Source: Pseudoips prasinana
Taxonomy: Eukaryota; Arthropoda; Insecta; Lepidoptera; Nolidae
Direction: 5' to 3'
Assembly: GCA_951640165.1 (NCBI GenBank)
Contig: OX621252.1
Span: 21,163,934-21,227,933, forward strand
DNA length: 64,000 bases
In this document: one piece after another, positions 1 through 9,869 of the stretch
Layout of the letters: each line of letters starts with the position of its first letter
Numbering within the stretch: position 1 is the stretch's first letter
Program-made: the position numbers and the translations under genes
The notes under the pieces: generated by a model
Database searches by the model: none
Told to the model about the DNA's origin: nothing
What the model saw: the letters and a program-made list of their open reading frames with translations, nothing else

Positions 1-205
1 CTAATTATTCGAACCTATTCCAGTTGGTTGTCAGTGCCGAAAATCATATATTTTGTTTTAGCGGGATTTAAAATGAGAGAATTGTCTTGAGACCACTTAG
101 CAATCCTACCGAGATCCTCATTAATAGTCTTAATGGCATTAGAGAAGTCGTCAGGCCGAAAAGATATATATAATTGTATATCATCCGCATATATGTGCAT
201 ATTCA
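1..205 (-). pseudogene. Non-LTR retrotransposon reverse transcriptase fragment, running off the left edge
   Basis: The minus strand reads about 61 residues beginning MHIYADDIQLY. YADD is the catalytic box of a reverse transcriptase, and the following run (AKWSQDNSLILNPAKTK) is the conserved segment just after it in jockey/CR1-type LINEs. The upstream palm and the endonuclease are absent to the right of about position 205, so the copy is 5'-truncated; its 3' part continues beyond the window. No stop is seen inside the piece. It is a dead fragment, not a host gene. It may belong to the same broad jockey group as the fragment at 60677-61470, but the two do not overlap in protein position, so this is a guess. 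Confidence 0.8.
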
Positions 206-1084
206 GTTTTGAAAATGCATAAAATGTTCAAAATAGGAGAAACTCGAAGTCATTTCATATGTTAGTAGTGCATTTTATGTTTAGGAAATAATAAATTGTA
301 TTAAATTTGTCAGATGGTGTAATACATTGGTAATTGCTAAAATAATATGTATTTTTTTTTCTATTTAACCCTGTTTTTAAATGTATTTTAGTCTGTTCAG
401 ACTTTTTGACCCGTACCTTAAAGTTCATACAGGCGAGATTGGCGTGATAGGTACGATTGGGTGACGGATATCGGTCCCTTAATTCAAATTATTTTATTAA
501 GTCCTATTATTATCAGTCCACACGCACAGTCCAGATACTAACGTAATGCAACAATTTTTCACGACATGAAACCGAATCTTCTGTATGTATTATAGCCGAT
601 TTACATGGATACACTTTGGCCAAGATCTCGTCCTTATTCCGTGAACTATAAAGGCGATTATTGTATAGAAAATGTATCCACTGACGTAAGATCAATTGTA
701 TTATATTTATTCTGCGGTAGTAATAAACGTTATGTAGAAATTGTAGGTACTTTTTAGGCCTGCTTGATATAGCAGTCTAATTAAGAAAGTATTTCTTTGA
801 TAGCGTTATATGTTATGTAACTAATTAGTACTTACCTAAATAATAAAAGGTTCTACTTACATCAAAGGATGCTATTACCTCTACACATTTATCGCAATGA
901 ACCTGTAGAAATCTTTATTCTTTGTATAGTAAAGTAACTCATTATATGAGCAGTGCTAAATAAGTGGCTGGAGAACCTAAGGGGCCTCTTGTGGCTGGAC
1001 CTTTTACTAAAGACTTTAACATAATATTCGGTCTTTATATTTTTTCAATGATTTTGAGGTCGATGCTTGCACAGTTCAACAATT
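206..1084. other. AT-rich spacer, no gene seen
   Basis: Nothing recognisable. The reading frames here are short and show no family motif. No repeat shared with the rest of the window was found. Confidence 0.6.
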
Positions 1085-1140
1085 TGCGTGGCCCATAAGT
1101 AGTTGTTCTGAGTCTGGATGTGCTATGCGTCCAGTCCAGT
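1085..1140 (+). repeat. SINE-4 body fragment
   Basis: Matches the body of the SINE-4 copy at 50675-50860 (the run 'agttgttctgagtctggatg' is nearly identical). Head and tail are missing. Confidence 0.55.
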
Positions 1141-1154
1141 CCGTCAATTATATA

Positions 1155-1262
1155 AATAAATATCTTGGGACAACTAATATTGTCATCTGATCCCAAACTA
1201 GGCAGAGCCTGTAATTTGGCAACCAGACATCTGATAGATAAACATACTTCATCATCACCATA
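1155..1262 (-). repeat. SINE-2-type 3' fragment
   Basis: Reads 'atcttgggacaac', then 'gatcccaaactaggcagagc', then 'caaccagacatctgata', which is the SINE-2 3' end in reverse. Diverged and truncated. Confidence 0.6.
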
Positions 1263-1332
1263 ACAGCAGTAAAAAGTCCACTGCTTGACAAAAGCCTCTC
1301 CCAAGGATCACCTTGGGGGAGGCTTCGTATGC
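1255..1332 (-). repeat. RTE-1 3' fragment
   Basis: Contains 'aaaagtccactgcttgacaa' and 'cctctcccaaggatcacc', the diagnostic 3' end of the RTE-1 LINE in reverse orientation. Only the last ~75 bp remain. Confidence 0.6.
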
Positions 1333-1500
1333 TACAATCACTACTCTGGGTTGACTGTCGCAGTATGATAGAGATAGTATTGAGAAAGAAGCTCCTACCC
1401 GTCCTCTGTTACATATTCCCTCGGGTCGATTTCTACGCCCCCCACGGGATGAGATGAGGTGATGATATTCTGACATTCGCCGCCGTTACCACACAGCATG
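1333..1500. repeat. Old repeat fragment related to the sequences at 17760-17815 and 57020-57080
   Basis: The stretch 'cacgggatgagatgaggtga' followed by 'tattctgacattcgccgccg' recurs in diverged form at 57020-57080 and, for the first part, near 17790. The family is not named here. Confidence 0.45.
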
Positions 1501-1529
1501 ATACACATAGTTATATATTTCTAAGTACA

Positions 1530-1645
1530 TACATATTATATATAAATTACACCCAGACACAGAACAAAAAAATCGTGCTCATAATACAAAGTTTGTCGTA
1601 GGTGGGGATCAAACCACTATACCAACAGTCAAGCGGACTCAGTTT
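1530..1645 (-). repeat. SINE-2/SINE-3-like fragment with tRNA B-box remnant
   Basis: Reverse-strand order is a B-box-like 'ggtttgatcccca', then a body containing 'gtctgggtgtaattt'. The 3' tail is missing. Confidence 0.45.
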
Positions 1646-1659
1646 TGCGGACTCTTTTC

Positions 1660-1780
1660 AACGGCAACGCACTCTGGCAACGCACCCGCGACTCCATGGT
1701 GTTGCGAGTGTCCATGGGCGGCGGTGATCACTTACCATCAGGTGACCCATTTTATAGTTTGTCGCTCGCTTATATATAAA
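1660..1780 (+). repeat. Non-LTR element 3' fragment (same family as 30691-30910)
   Basis: The run 'gtccatgggcggcggtgatc' plus 'acttaccatcaggtgaccca' matches the reverse complement of 30730-30790. In the sense direction it resembles the C-terminal coding end of a LINE (residues VSMGGGDHLPSGDP). Confidence 0.6.
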
Positions 1781-1817
1781 AATATTGGTGTTGTCTTCTA
1801 CAGGAGGCATCGCAAAA

Positions 1818-1984
1818 CTTTATTTGTTCACTAGGACTCGCAACTTTGTTTATTATAGTTCATACTATACGAGTTACTATCATCTCATATAACTCGTATA
1901 GTTCGTATTATATGAGTTATATTAGATAACAATAACAATGTCACAAAGTTAAAGTTGCGAGACCTAAGGAACAGATAAAAGTTT
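1818..1984. repeat. Imperfect inverted repeat, old foldback/MITE-like
   Basis: The left arm 'actaggactcgcaactttg' pairs with 'aaagttgcgagacctaag' on the right. An inner pair 'actatacgagtt'/'aactcgtatagt' extends the fold. Arms carry many mismatches, so the copy is old. Confidence 0.5.
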
Positions 1985-2637
1985 CTCTCATCCATGATCA
2001 GCAATAATCTTATATCAGATTCTGATAAAGTTTCAAAACATTCGAACAAAAAGTTAGTCAATAACAAATAAATACCTGAGTCGCGGTCGCAGAAAACCTA
2101 GAAAATTATGTGAACAGATATTCCCCAACATTTATTATTAAACAACAAAGTTTGTCCTATATAATGCACGAATGTATTTGCAGATTTGCAGAAAAATATC
2201 TATCGAATTAGGTGGAACTGAATTCCGGATAAGACTACTTACGTAATAGACATTAACTTTTTCCTTGGTTTTTCACAATTGACTCGGGAGTCCGCTGAGT
2301 AGTCGATTTTAACTGAATCGAACGATACCTTAGGGGATTTTTTGCTAAGAAACAAGTTAACCCATTGAATTAAGTATAACTGTTTAGTTGTTCTGGATTT
2401 TAAAAATGGCGGTTCATAATTTTTTTTTAAGTCGACCCGTGTATTTATTTTTCGTTTTTTTTTTACATTAATGTAGTATTAAGTAATGAATTATGTAATG
2501 AATGAAATATTAATTTAGAATTAAATTTATTTATACAGATAAAAATGACTATTTTCTTCGTTTGTGCCATCAAATTATTTATTACAATAAATCGATAATA
2601 TATGGGGTACTCAAAAAATTTCTAGAGTTAGATATTC
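1985..2637. other. AT-rich spacer, nothing recognised
   Basis: Long A/T runs only; no motif, repeat or reading frame worth naming. Confidence 0.6.
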
Positions 2638-2912
2638 CTGGGACGTTATTTACACTCGGCCAGCTGATCCCAAACTAAGTATAGCTTGTACAGACGCCAC
2701 ACAAAACCATCTACCCCAATCTGTCAAATTTCTTTCAATTGGGGAAATTTTGGGGATTGGGGTAGCTTGATGTGCTGGCGTCTGTACTATGGAAATCAGA
2801 TAGCTGATATACTACTTTTGGAAATACATACGTATATAGATAAACACCCAGACACCGGACAAACAGACATGTTCCTGTACACAAATATCTGTCCTGGGTG
2901 GGAATAAAATAA
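2638..2912 (-). repeat. SINE-2 copy interrupted by MITE-1
   Basis: Reverse copy running from the 3' end ('cctgggacgttatt') to 'tctgtcctgggtgggaat'. The tRNA-like head is missing beyond 2912. It is split at 2690/2785 by a 94-bp hairpin element; removing that element restores the family sequence 'gcttgtactatgg'. Confidence 0.8.
2691..2784. mobile_element. MITE-1 copy, 94 bp hairpin, TA target duplication
   Basis: Terminal inverted repeats begin CAGACGCC and end GGCGTCTG, flanked on both sides by TA. The arms pair over about 40 bp ('accccaatctgtcaaattt' against 'aaattttggggattggggt'). The TA duplication suggests mobilisation by a Tc1/mariner-type transposase, which is inference. Non-coding. Confidence 0.8.
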
Positions 2913-3273
2913 AATAAACTACGCCATTGGCCCTTCAAATGTATACAATTGGTACAAAATACAATGGATACAGTCTATTGCCATGTTTAAATTTTCACAT
3001 AATATTAGGGAAATTTTCTTAAAAGCAACCCTTGCCGTCATAGTGTCGCCCTCCCACAAATGTCAGTCACGTTCATAAAGATCCTTGTCCCACTGTACAG
3101 ACTATTCAACCGTTACAATTTTAATATAAGTATAGGTAGCATTTATACCCACGCGAATCCATGCCACTGACAGTTTCTATCCAACGCAACAAACAAAAAT
3201 TTAAGATATTGAAAAATCGTTTTAAAACCAATCATGAAAAAACCATTTGCTTTTAAAAATTAATTTGATAGCG

Positions 3274-3313
3274 GGTCTCACGCTAATAGCTGTAGAGCTA
3301 TTAGCGTGAGACC
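3274..3313. repeat. Perfect hairpin 1: 18-bp stem, GTAG loop
   Basis: Stem 3274-3291 pairs exactly with 3296-3313; the loop is GTAG at 3292-3295. It is followed directly by GTAC. See the neighbouring hairpin at 3319-3370. Confidence 0.85.
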
Positions 3314-3318
3314 GTACA

Positions 3319-3370
3319 TTTCTATAAATACTCTTCATCACGGTAGCGTGATGAAGAGTATTTATAGAAA
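3319..3370. repeat. Perfect hairpin 2: 24-bp stem, GTAG loop
   Basis: Stem 3319-3342 pairs exactly with 3347-3370; the loop is again GTAG (3343-3346) and GTAC follows one base later. The stem sequence is unrelated to that of hairpin 1. Confidence 0.85.
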
Positions 3371-3629
3371 GGTACGACGTGCCGTCATTGGACACATTTG
3401 CACTAAAATCTACCCTTGCTACAAACATAATGAAGACGCTGCTAAGGTCGCAAAATAACGTGGCATCTGTTTTGGAAAAATCCGATATTACTTGCTAACG
3501 ACAGTCCTAACACACACAACCACCATATTATTATATTTTTGTATCAAAAAATAATTTTCAATCGTTCTTTAATACGTATTTGTGGGTACTTCGAACTAAA
3601 CTTAATACCTACAGGTCCAGTTATATGAC

Positions 3630-3890
3630 GTGTTCAGGGTGGAGGTGGGTTGGCGATGTTCGCGGAGGCACCCGTAGATTGCTTCTTTACAACCATGCGC
3701 ATGCGAGGCATTTCCTTCGTGCGGCGGTTGCGTGGGAGCGCTAACAAAATGCTGCTCGCGCTGGCTCATCGGCTCGAGTGCCCATATATTAACCACTGCT
3801 GCAAGCTGCACATGCATGGCGTAGAAATTATCAGAAGCCCTTTTTGTAAAGCGAACCCTTTTCACACAAACTTAAAGATACCATAATGTT
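3630..3890. other. Locally GC-rich patch of unknown nature
   Basis: Clearly richer in G+C than the flanks, with an open frame on each strand: plus 3650-3886 (78 codons) and minus 3602-3865 (87 codons). Neither shows a recognisable domain. It could be an old exon, a CpG-rich regulatory patch or a repeat with no other copy here. Confidence 0.3.
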
Positions 3891-3936
3891 TTAAAATAAG
3901 AGAGCGGACCCATCTAATTATTGAAATTTGTCAACA

Positions 3937-4247
3937 TCTATACAAATAAATAAAATTGGAGTGTCTGTTTGTAATATTGAAATAACCGGTTTTTACTACA
4001 TAAATATGAATATATATACGGTACATACACCAAAATAACATTTTTTACAATTTTTGTCTGTCTGTCTGTCTGTTTGTTCCGGCTAATCTCTGAAACGGCT
4101 GGACCGATTTTGACGGGACTTTTATTGGCAGGTATCTGATGTAATAAGGAGTAACTTAGGCTACTTTTATTTTAGAAAAAGTCATTTATTTTACTAAAAA
4201 ACAAAATAAACTAATTAACACGCGGACGAAGTCGCGGGCACAGCTAG
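3937..4247 (+). mobile_element. Hel-A: Helitron-like non-autonomous element, full length
   Basis: Begins TCTATACAAATAAAT and ends GGGCACAGCTAG, inserted between A and T with no target duplication, as Helitrons do. The subterminal sequence 'cgcggacgaagtcgcggg' can fold as the 3' hairpin. A (GTCT)n run lies in the middle. No coding capacity. Related copies: 10679-10989, 21191-21483, 28802-29121. Confidence 0.8.
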
Positions 4248-4639
4248 TATTTAATAAAAATTGCTTTAGTTGACGTCAAACAGAATCATACTCATTGAAC
4301 TAAAAAAGCTATTATGAAAACATGTTTCGTACTTAATTATTTGCCTCTGACTAGCAAGTTTCCATCGCTAACGAAATTGAAGGAAAACAAATTTATTAAA
4401 TGAAACCTATTTTATAAACTTATAAATTTCCTTCACATTTAGTGACGGATACTTTTCAGGAATGTTGGATGTCGATAATAGACGCTAAGCTGCTACTTGG
4501 CTGACGGTGACAAATATCAACACGCCATCTTATTTACCTGAGAACGGGCAGCAGCGTCTCTCTGTGACATCTGATCATCATACTACGATTGCCTAACTCT
4601 CTACCAAGCGTGTCTCCGGCATATTGATATGGCATATTT
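4248..4639. other. Spacer, nothing recognised
   Basis: AT-rich sequence without motifs; the part from about 4500 may be a decayed continuation of the RTE-1 fragment that follows. Confidence 0.5.
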
Positions 4640-4705
4640 CCCCATTCTTGGGGAGGCCTTGTCTAACAGTAGGCGTCATTCGGCTAAAGTGACGATTATG
4701 TCTTG
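4640..4705 (+). repeat. Decayed RTE-1 3' end
   Basis: Reads 'ttcttggggaggccttgtct', then 'aacagtaggcgtcattcggc', then 'gtgacgattatg', a diverged form of the RTE-1 terminus. Confidence 0.55.
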
Positions 4706-5484
4706 CTTAGCGTCCCGTATCATAATATGAATCTTTTTTTTAGTTCATGTAATCTCTATCACCGTTGGAATGCTAAGTGCTTTCGGAGATTAGCTGACTG
4801 ATTTAATTTAACCTAGTAGGTACATATATACACCATAAAAAGCCGCCTCATAACAACGCAATATAAAACTAAATACAGGGATTTAATATTAATACTGGTA
4901 CAATTGCCAGTCTTATTCCGGTAAAGTAGGGTAACCCTCCTAGGCTAATTGTAAACGTCGCCTAAAATAGGAAAATGGCGGCTTAACGCTTTGTAGTGAC
5001 TTCATCGTGGCCTATAGACAACTGGTGGATGGACAAGGTAAACGTAAAATGGAAAAAGCCGTAGTTAGTAGTATATTTTTTTGTGAATGGCTACTAAAAT
5101 AACTCAAGTTGATCAGTAAATCGTATAAGTGACAGCTATTGCGTATTTTCACTCTCTATTTTGTTGTTTAGTCTGCGCGTATGCTTACTTACTGCTTATT
5201 TATGGGTAAAGAGAATTGTGCCCTGAATCAAACGTCATTTCGGTAAATATTTCCCTCCCAAAGTTTATGCCTGTTTTTGCTTGTTTATGCCTTATGATTT
5301 ACATGGTAACAATTTATTATTACCCGGTGGATTTGCTCACAATATTTGCAAGTAACTTTGGTGTACTTTTGTTCTTTTTTGTCGGTTTCGTATATTGGAA
5401 TTCGGCGTTTGCTTTGTGAAGCTTTCGTGACACAAAATACTTACGACGTTCCTTCAGTCTTATTTGGGTTTCGATAGATAACCA
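4706..5484. other. AT-rich spacer, nothing recognised
   Basis: A two-segment hydrophobic open frame at 5216-5419 starts at TTG, has no ATG and no supporting context; not called. Confidence 0.5.
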
Positions 5485-5800
5485 TTTTTTTTTTTGGAGC
5501 TTAAGGTAGGTTTGGTAGTCTTCCGAGGCGGCGGCGCGACGTGTTCCACACGCGCCCCTCTTAGACGTTGCGGGGGGAGTTCAACACTTCACTCCCCCCG
5601 CTAATGCGAGGAGGCCCGCAGACATGGGCCAGCACTAACTGGGGGTTGCGGAAGTATCGTTTGTTCCCGCGATCCCCGGCGCAGGTGTGAGATGGAACAC
5701 CGGGGTGGTTTTTAGTCAGTAGGAGTCTGACAGACCCCTCCGCCTCCCCCAAGGCGGGGGACATCCATGCAGGATTTTCCACCCCGGCAAAAAAAAACAA
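5485..5800 (+). repeat. GC-rich repeat bounded by a T-run and an A-rich tail
   Basis: A 12-base T run precedes it and 'aaaaaaaaac' repeated follows it, enclosing a strongly GC-rich core with short palindromes such as 'ctccgcctccccc'/'ggcggggg'. The A-rich 3' end suggests the 3' part of a retroposed element on the plus strand. I recognise the general type from lepidopteran repeats but cannot name the family. Confidence 0.45.
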
Positions 5801-6249
5801 AAAAAAACTCTTAAAGTCTTAAAGTTCACAAAGCCAAAGTAATATGAATTAACCGCAATTTGCACTTCATGAGGCCTCCACAAAATTAAAGAAAACACAT
5901 CTTCAACATTACACTATTTTCAGCTTTGATGGCACAAAAAACAATCTATTTTGCAATATAAATCATGTCTTTTATTATATATTATAAGTATGGAAACTAA
6001 CAACTAAATAAGGATAAGAAAATAAGCAAAGAGAAGTGCCCCAACTTATTTTTCCGTAAATATTGCAAGAAGCTCAATATCATTCAAATCGTTCTACATA
6101 AATATACAGAAACACGAATAACAAATCGTCTTTGTTGGAATCCTGCCCGAAAAATGGCATTGGTTAGCCTAACATGGGTCGCAATGGCAGCCATTTGCAT
6201 GAGTATTAAATTGTCATCGACAATCTACGGCATAAAATGGTTGAATACT
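5801..6249. other. Spacer, nothing recognised
   Basis: AT-rich, no motif found. Confidence 0.5.
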
Positions 6250-6355
6250 ACTGCATTTATGTATATCGTCGCCTGGTACCCATAGTAGAAGCTTTGCTTA
6301 GTTTGGGGCTAGGATGATCTGTGTGACACTGTCCTGAGATATTATTATAATTCCA
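6250..6355 (+). repeat. SINE-3 3' fragment
   Basis: Reads 'tatatcgtcgcctggtaccc', then 'gcttagtttggggctaggat', then 'gatctgtgtgaca', ending in ATTATT. The tRNA-like head is absent. Confidence 0.7.
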
Positions 6356-6565
6356 ACTTATTTATTTATTTTCATATTTAATACATATTTATTCTTATAA
6401 AATCGATATATAAAACAATGATACACAAATAAATACGTAAAAAACAGAGCTCCCCCGGCGGGGGGGTTATACGCGCTAGGCCGCCGGTGGTTATTATTAT
6501 TATTATTTTTAACGTGCATGTTCCATAGTGATAAGACAAATATTTATTGTACACATTGATTATTA

Positions 6566-6780
6566 ATACAGCTCATAGCCAGATGCTCTCAGCGGTCTAT
6601 AAGTGATCGGCAACTAGGTTGGGTGAACGCCAAACTGGTTTAATTTCTTTGCGTTTCCGTGCTTCGGAGGCCACGTTAAGATGTCGGTCCCGGTTGTTGC
6701 CATTATGCAACAGATGTGGCTTACTGGGCGGCTTGAACAACTCTAACACTAGGATAACCCATACGATAAGTAAGTAATAC
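6566..6780 (+). repeat. 5S-SINE copy with internal deletions
   Basis: Starts in the 5S-like head ('agccagatgctctcagcggt'), continues through the shared core ('ccgtgcttcggaggccacgt'), and ends with AAGTAAGTAA. Compared with the copy at 31540-31806 it has lost two short blocks in the 5S-like part, so its internal promoter is damaged. Confidence 0.75.
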
Positions 6781-6924
6781 AGTCAATTTAAAATGTTTAT
6801 CCCACTTCTGAAGTACATTTCATAGGATTCCAGATAACTGCTGTCCGTAATATCTGTCTGTATCATAGAATATTACAGACACTTAATCTAATAATAAAAT
6901 AAATTTAGCCTTTAATTATAATAA

Positions 6925-7178
6925 TATAATAATATCTGGGGACAATGTCACACAGATCATCCTAGCCCCAAACTAAGCAAAGCTTGTACTATGGGTACCA
7001 GGCGACGATATACATACTTATATAGATAGTTAAATACTTATATACATACAAAACATCCATGACTCAGAAACAAATATTCGTGCTCATCACACAAATATTT
7101 GCACTTACCGGGATTCGAAACCAGGACCACCAGCATCGTAGGCAGGAGCACTACCAACTAGGCTACGGTGACCGAATT
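6925..7178 (-). repeat. SINE-3, full-length reference copy
   Basis: On the minus strand the tRNA-like head has an A-box-like 'tagcctagttggtagtgc' and a B-box-like 'ggtttcgaatcccgg'. The body ('atatttgtttctgagtcatg') and 3' end ('gcttagtttggggctaggat', then (ATT)n) follow. A Pol III promoter is implied by the boxes. No coding capacity. Confidence 0.8.
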
Positions 7179-8170
7179 TACTAATATACAATGTTAGTCT
7201 ATTTTCAACCTTATTATCGTGCTAGTACGGCGCCTTCAATAACTCCTAGCCATTTTTCAGTATAAATATTCATTACAAGAGTCGCCATGCATAATAATAT
7301 GATTTTATAACGTATGAATTACCCATTTTCAAAAGAGATAAATCATGATATTGAAGAAAGGTTGGAAGACCCTCGTCGAATTGTAATAATGACATAATAT
7401 AACTTTAGAAGAGCGAATAACACATAATATTTTAAAATAATTGACGCTTTTGTATAAATCTACCTTTGTGCAATCTTTTCCGTTTCGTTATTGTGTTTTT
7501 TGTATGAACATAAATCATGAGATAAAAAAAAATAAAAAAAGCTCAATAGTACCTATTGAAATTCATACAAACAGCCGCGCAAAATGCTGTTCTGCTCGAA
7601 TCTTAATACTTGTACGTACCCACACTCTATATAATAGAAAGGGACCAAAAGAAAGAAAGGGACATGGTGGGGGCGTTACGAATTTCCCTTACGTGACGTC
7701 AAGCCAACATCTAGTGTGAGCGGCGTTAAGGAACTTTGTTCCAAAATTTGAAATTCGATGGCAGAATTGTTTAACTGCATTCGTGTTCAAATTTAACGCA
7801 TTCGCTATAAACTCTGCAGTCTCCACGGAATATTGGGTCTGGAAGACGGAAACTGTGATTTACCTAATGCACAAACACTGTTACTTTATAGAACCTATTA
7901 ATTACACCACTATCTCCCATCTTACGTAAGCATTTAAATACCAACTTAATAAGAAGTTCGAAGTGCACAATCGTGTACTCCGTACAAATTAAAATAGTTC
8001 TGCATCGAAAAAGAGCAAACACTCGCGTTCGAATTCAAAATCGTATCAGCAAAGTGGTTGATGTTTGCGATCTTTTTCCTTCAATCGGCCATGTGGAATC
8101 GGACGACGAACGTAACACGTTTGCGCGACAAATATGTATTTACAAGATGTTAAATAGTGTAGTGTGTTAG
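7179..8170. other. Spacer, no gene recognised
   Basis: Open frames at 7441-7719 and 7973-8170 have no motif and use non-ATG or weak starts. No repeat copies detected. Confidence 0.5.
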
Positions 8171-8175
8171 TTAGT

Positions 8176-8391
8176 ATGCCGTTGGGGGAGAAATGTTCTT
8201 GAGTGGTGAGCACGAACCGAAAGACACAGCGTGGGCAGGCCGCATACAAGATGGACCGATGATATTGTGCGGATCGCTGGAAACAGCTGGATGCAAATAG
8301 TGCAAGACCGGCAATTGTGGAGATCTTTGAGGAAGGCCTTTGTCCAGCAGTGGACGTCTGTCGGCTGATATGATAATGATGATGAAATAAT
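8176..8391 (+). pseudogene. RTE-1 LINE 3' end, C-terminal reverse-transcriptase ORF remnant
   Basis: In diverged form this encodes the conserved end of an RTE-type ORF (the family motif is R-x-W-R-S-L-x-x-A-F-V-Q-Q-W-T) and finishes with the 3' signature 'gcagtggacgtctgtcggct' and a (TGA)n tail. 5'-truncated, as most RTE copies are. Confidence 0.75.
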
Positions 8392-8524
8392 GTAGGATAT
8401 CTAAATAACGCAATCTACTCATGTAGCTAAATTATTGAAAGGATTAAAGAAAACTAACCAATTTAATAAGTGCCTGGAGTGTAGAACTATATTTAAAAAA
8501 TCGATATTGATGAATGTTCTTCAA

Positions 8525-8854
8525 TCTATACATATAATACAATCGTAGGAAAGTCAAAACTGTACATTGAATATTTTTTTAAAAGGATACTTGGGGCGTG
8601 ATCTACAATCGATATCGAACCCAAGAATATAGTTTTTAGAATGTTTATCTGTTTGTCTGTATGTATGTCCGGGCTAAACTCAAAAATTACTGCATGGATT
8701 TACTTCAAATTTTGCATGAATATTACTAAGAGGTTGGGTCAACATATAGGCTACATTAATCACGCTATCACCTACGGGGGAGGAGCTGTGATAATTTTTA
8801 AATTAAATTTTATAAATTATCACAGCCGCGGGCAAAACCGCGGGGCACAGCTAG
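8525..8854 (+). mobile_element. Hel-B: Helitron-like element, full length
   Basis: Starts TCTATACATATAATAC and ends GGGGCACAGCTAG before T. A strong 3' hairpin (CCGCGGgcaaaaCCGCGG) lies just before the end, as expected of Helitrons. Related copies: 9501-9763 (inverted, only 650 bp away), 24988-25308, 44881-45198. Confidence 0.8.
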
Positions 8855-9097
8855 TTATGAATAAAATCGGGCTTTGACTCATTATGAATCATGAATGGAA
8901 TGTAAGAATATAATTAACCAAAGAAAAACCAGTCGAGGTTTACAACGCGTATAAAAATACATAATTATAGTCTATATGATTTCCTTTATTATAAGACATT
9001 ATGTTATAGGTATATGTTATAATAACATGACCATAGATTATGTACAATGTTTAAAAGGAGATTTAAGATTTTAACGTAATTTTATTTTTTTACGGAC

Positions 9098-9355
9098 TGT
9101 TTGACATGGTTGGTAGATAGGTACTTGCCTTTCACGCTGCAGGTCGTGGGTTTGATTCCCACCCAGGGTAGATATTTGTGTGCGTGAACATCGCTGTTTG
9201 TCTTGGTCTGAGTGTAATTATCTATTTAAGTATGTATTTCCAAAAGAAAAGCAGCATATAAAGTATATCAGTTATCTGGTTTCCTTAGTACTAGCTCTGC
9301 TTAGTTTGGGATCAGATGGCCGTGTGTGAATAATGTCCCAGGATATTATTATCAA
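9098..9355 (+). repeat. SINE-2, full-length reference copy
   Basis: The tRNA-like head has an A-box-like 'tggttggtagatagg' and a B-box 'gggtttgattccc'. The body follows ('atttgtgtgcgtgaaca', 'gtctgagtgtaattatc'), then the 3' end 'gtttgggatcagatggccgt' and (ATT)n. Probably transcribed by Pol III when active. Confidence 0.8.
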
Positions 9356-9500
9356 CCTTTGTATCAGAAGGCAGGTCCACTACCAAAGTCACGGCACTGT
9401 GCAGTCGGCAAATTTTAAATCTGATATGAAACTTCATAAAGTTACATATAAATTTCAAGAAAAGTTTTAGATAGTTATATGTTTGAACAGTTATTATTTA

Positions 9501-9763
9501 CTAGCTGTGGCCCGCGGTTTTACCCACGTTAAACTTTATAAATTATCACTGCTCCTCCCCCGTAGGTGACAGCGCGATAATATGTAGCCTATATGTTGAC
9601 CCGACCTCTTAGAAATATTCATGCAAAATTTGAAGTAAATCCATCGAGTACTTTTTGAGTTCAGCCCGGACATACATACAGACAAAGAGACAATTTCGAT
9701 ATTCGAAAATTCGATATCGTTTGTACAGTTTTGACTTTTCTACGATTTTATTATATGTATAGA
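9501..9763 (-). mobile_element. Hel-B copy, inverted
   Basis: Mirror-image termini: CTAG at 9501-9504 and the 5' TC (as GA) at 9762-9763, inserted between A and T. Slightly shortened internally relative to 8525-8854. Confidence 0.75.
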
Positions 9764-9800
9764 TTAAATTGTTTAATTATCATCACATCAGTGCACCATC

Positions 9801-9868
9801 ACGACAGTCTCGCTATCGGAGAGTGTAGAACCAACCTTGGTCAAAACTCTCCGATTGTAAGACTGTCA
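9801..9868. repeat. Imperfect hairpin
   Basis: 'gacagtctcgctatcggagagt' region pairs with 'actctccgattgtaagactgtc' region, with a ~25-nt loop and a few mismatches. Isolated; function unknown. Confidence 0.5.
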
Positions 9869-9869
9869 G

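Noticed and set aside
5216..5419. 67-codon plus frame with two hydrophobic segments
   Set aside because: Opens with TTG, has no ATG, no splice sites and no recognisable family; likely chance in T-rich DNA.
7441..7719. 92-codon plus frame
   Set aside because: Starts at a non-ATG codon, rich in Lys/Ser from A-runs, no motif or context.
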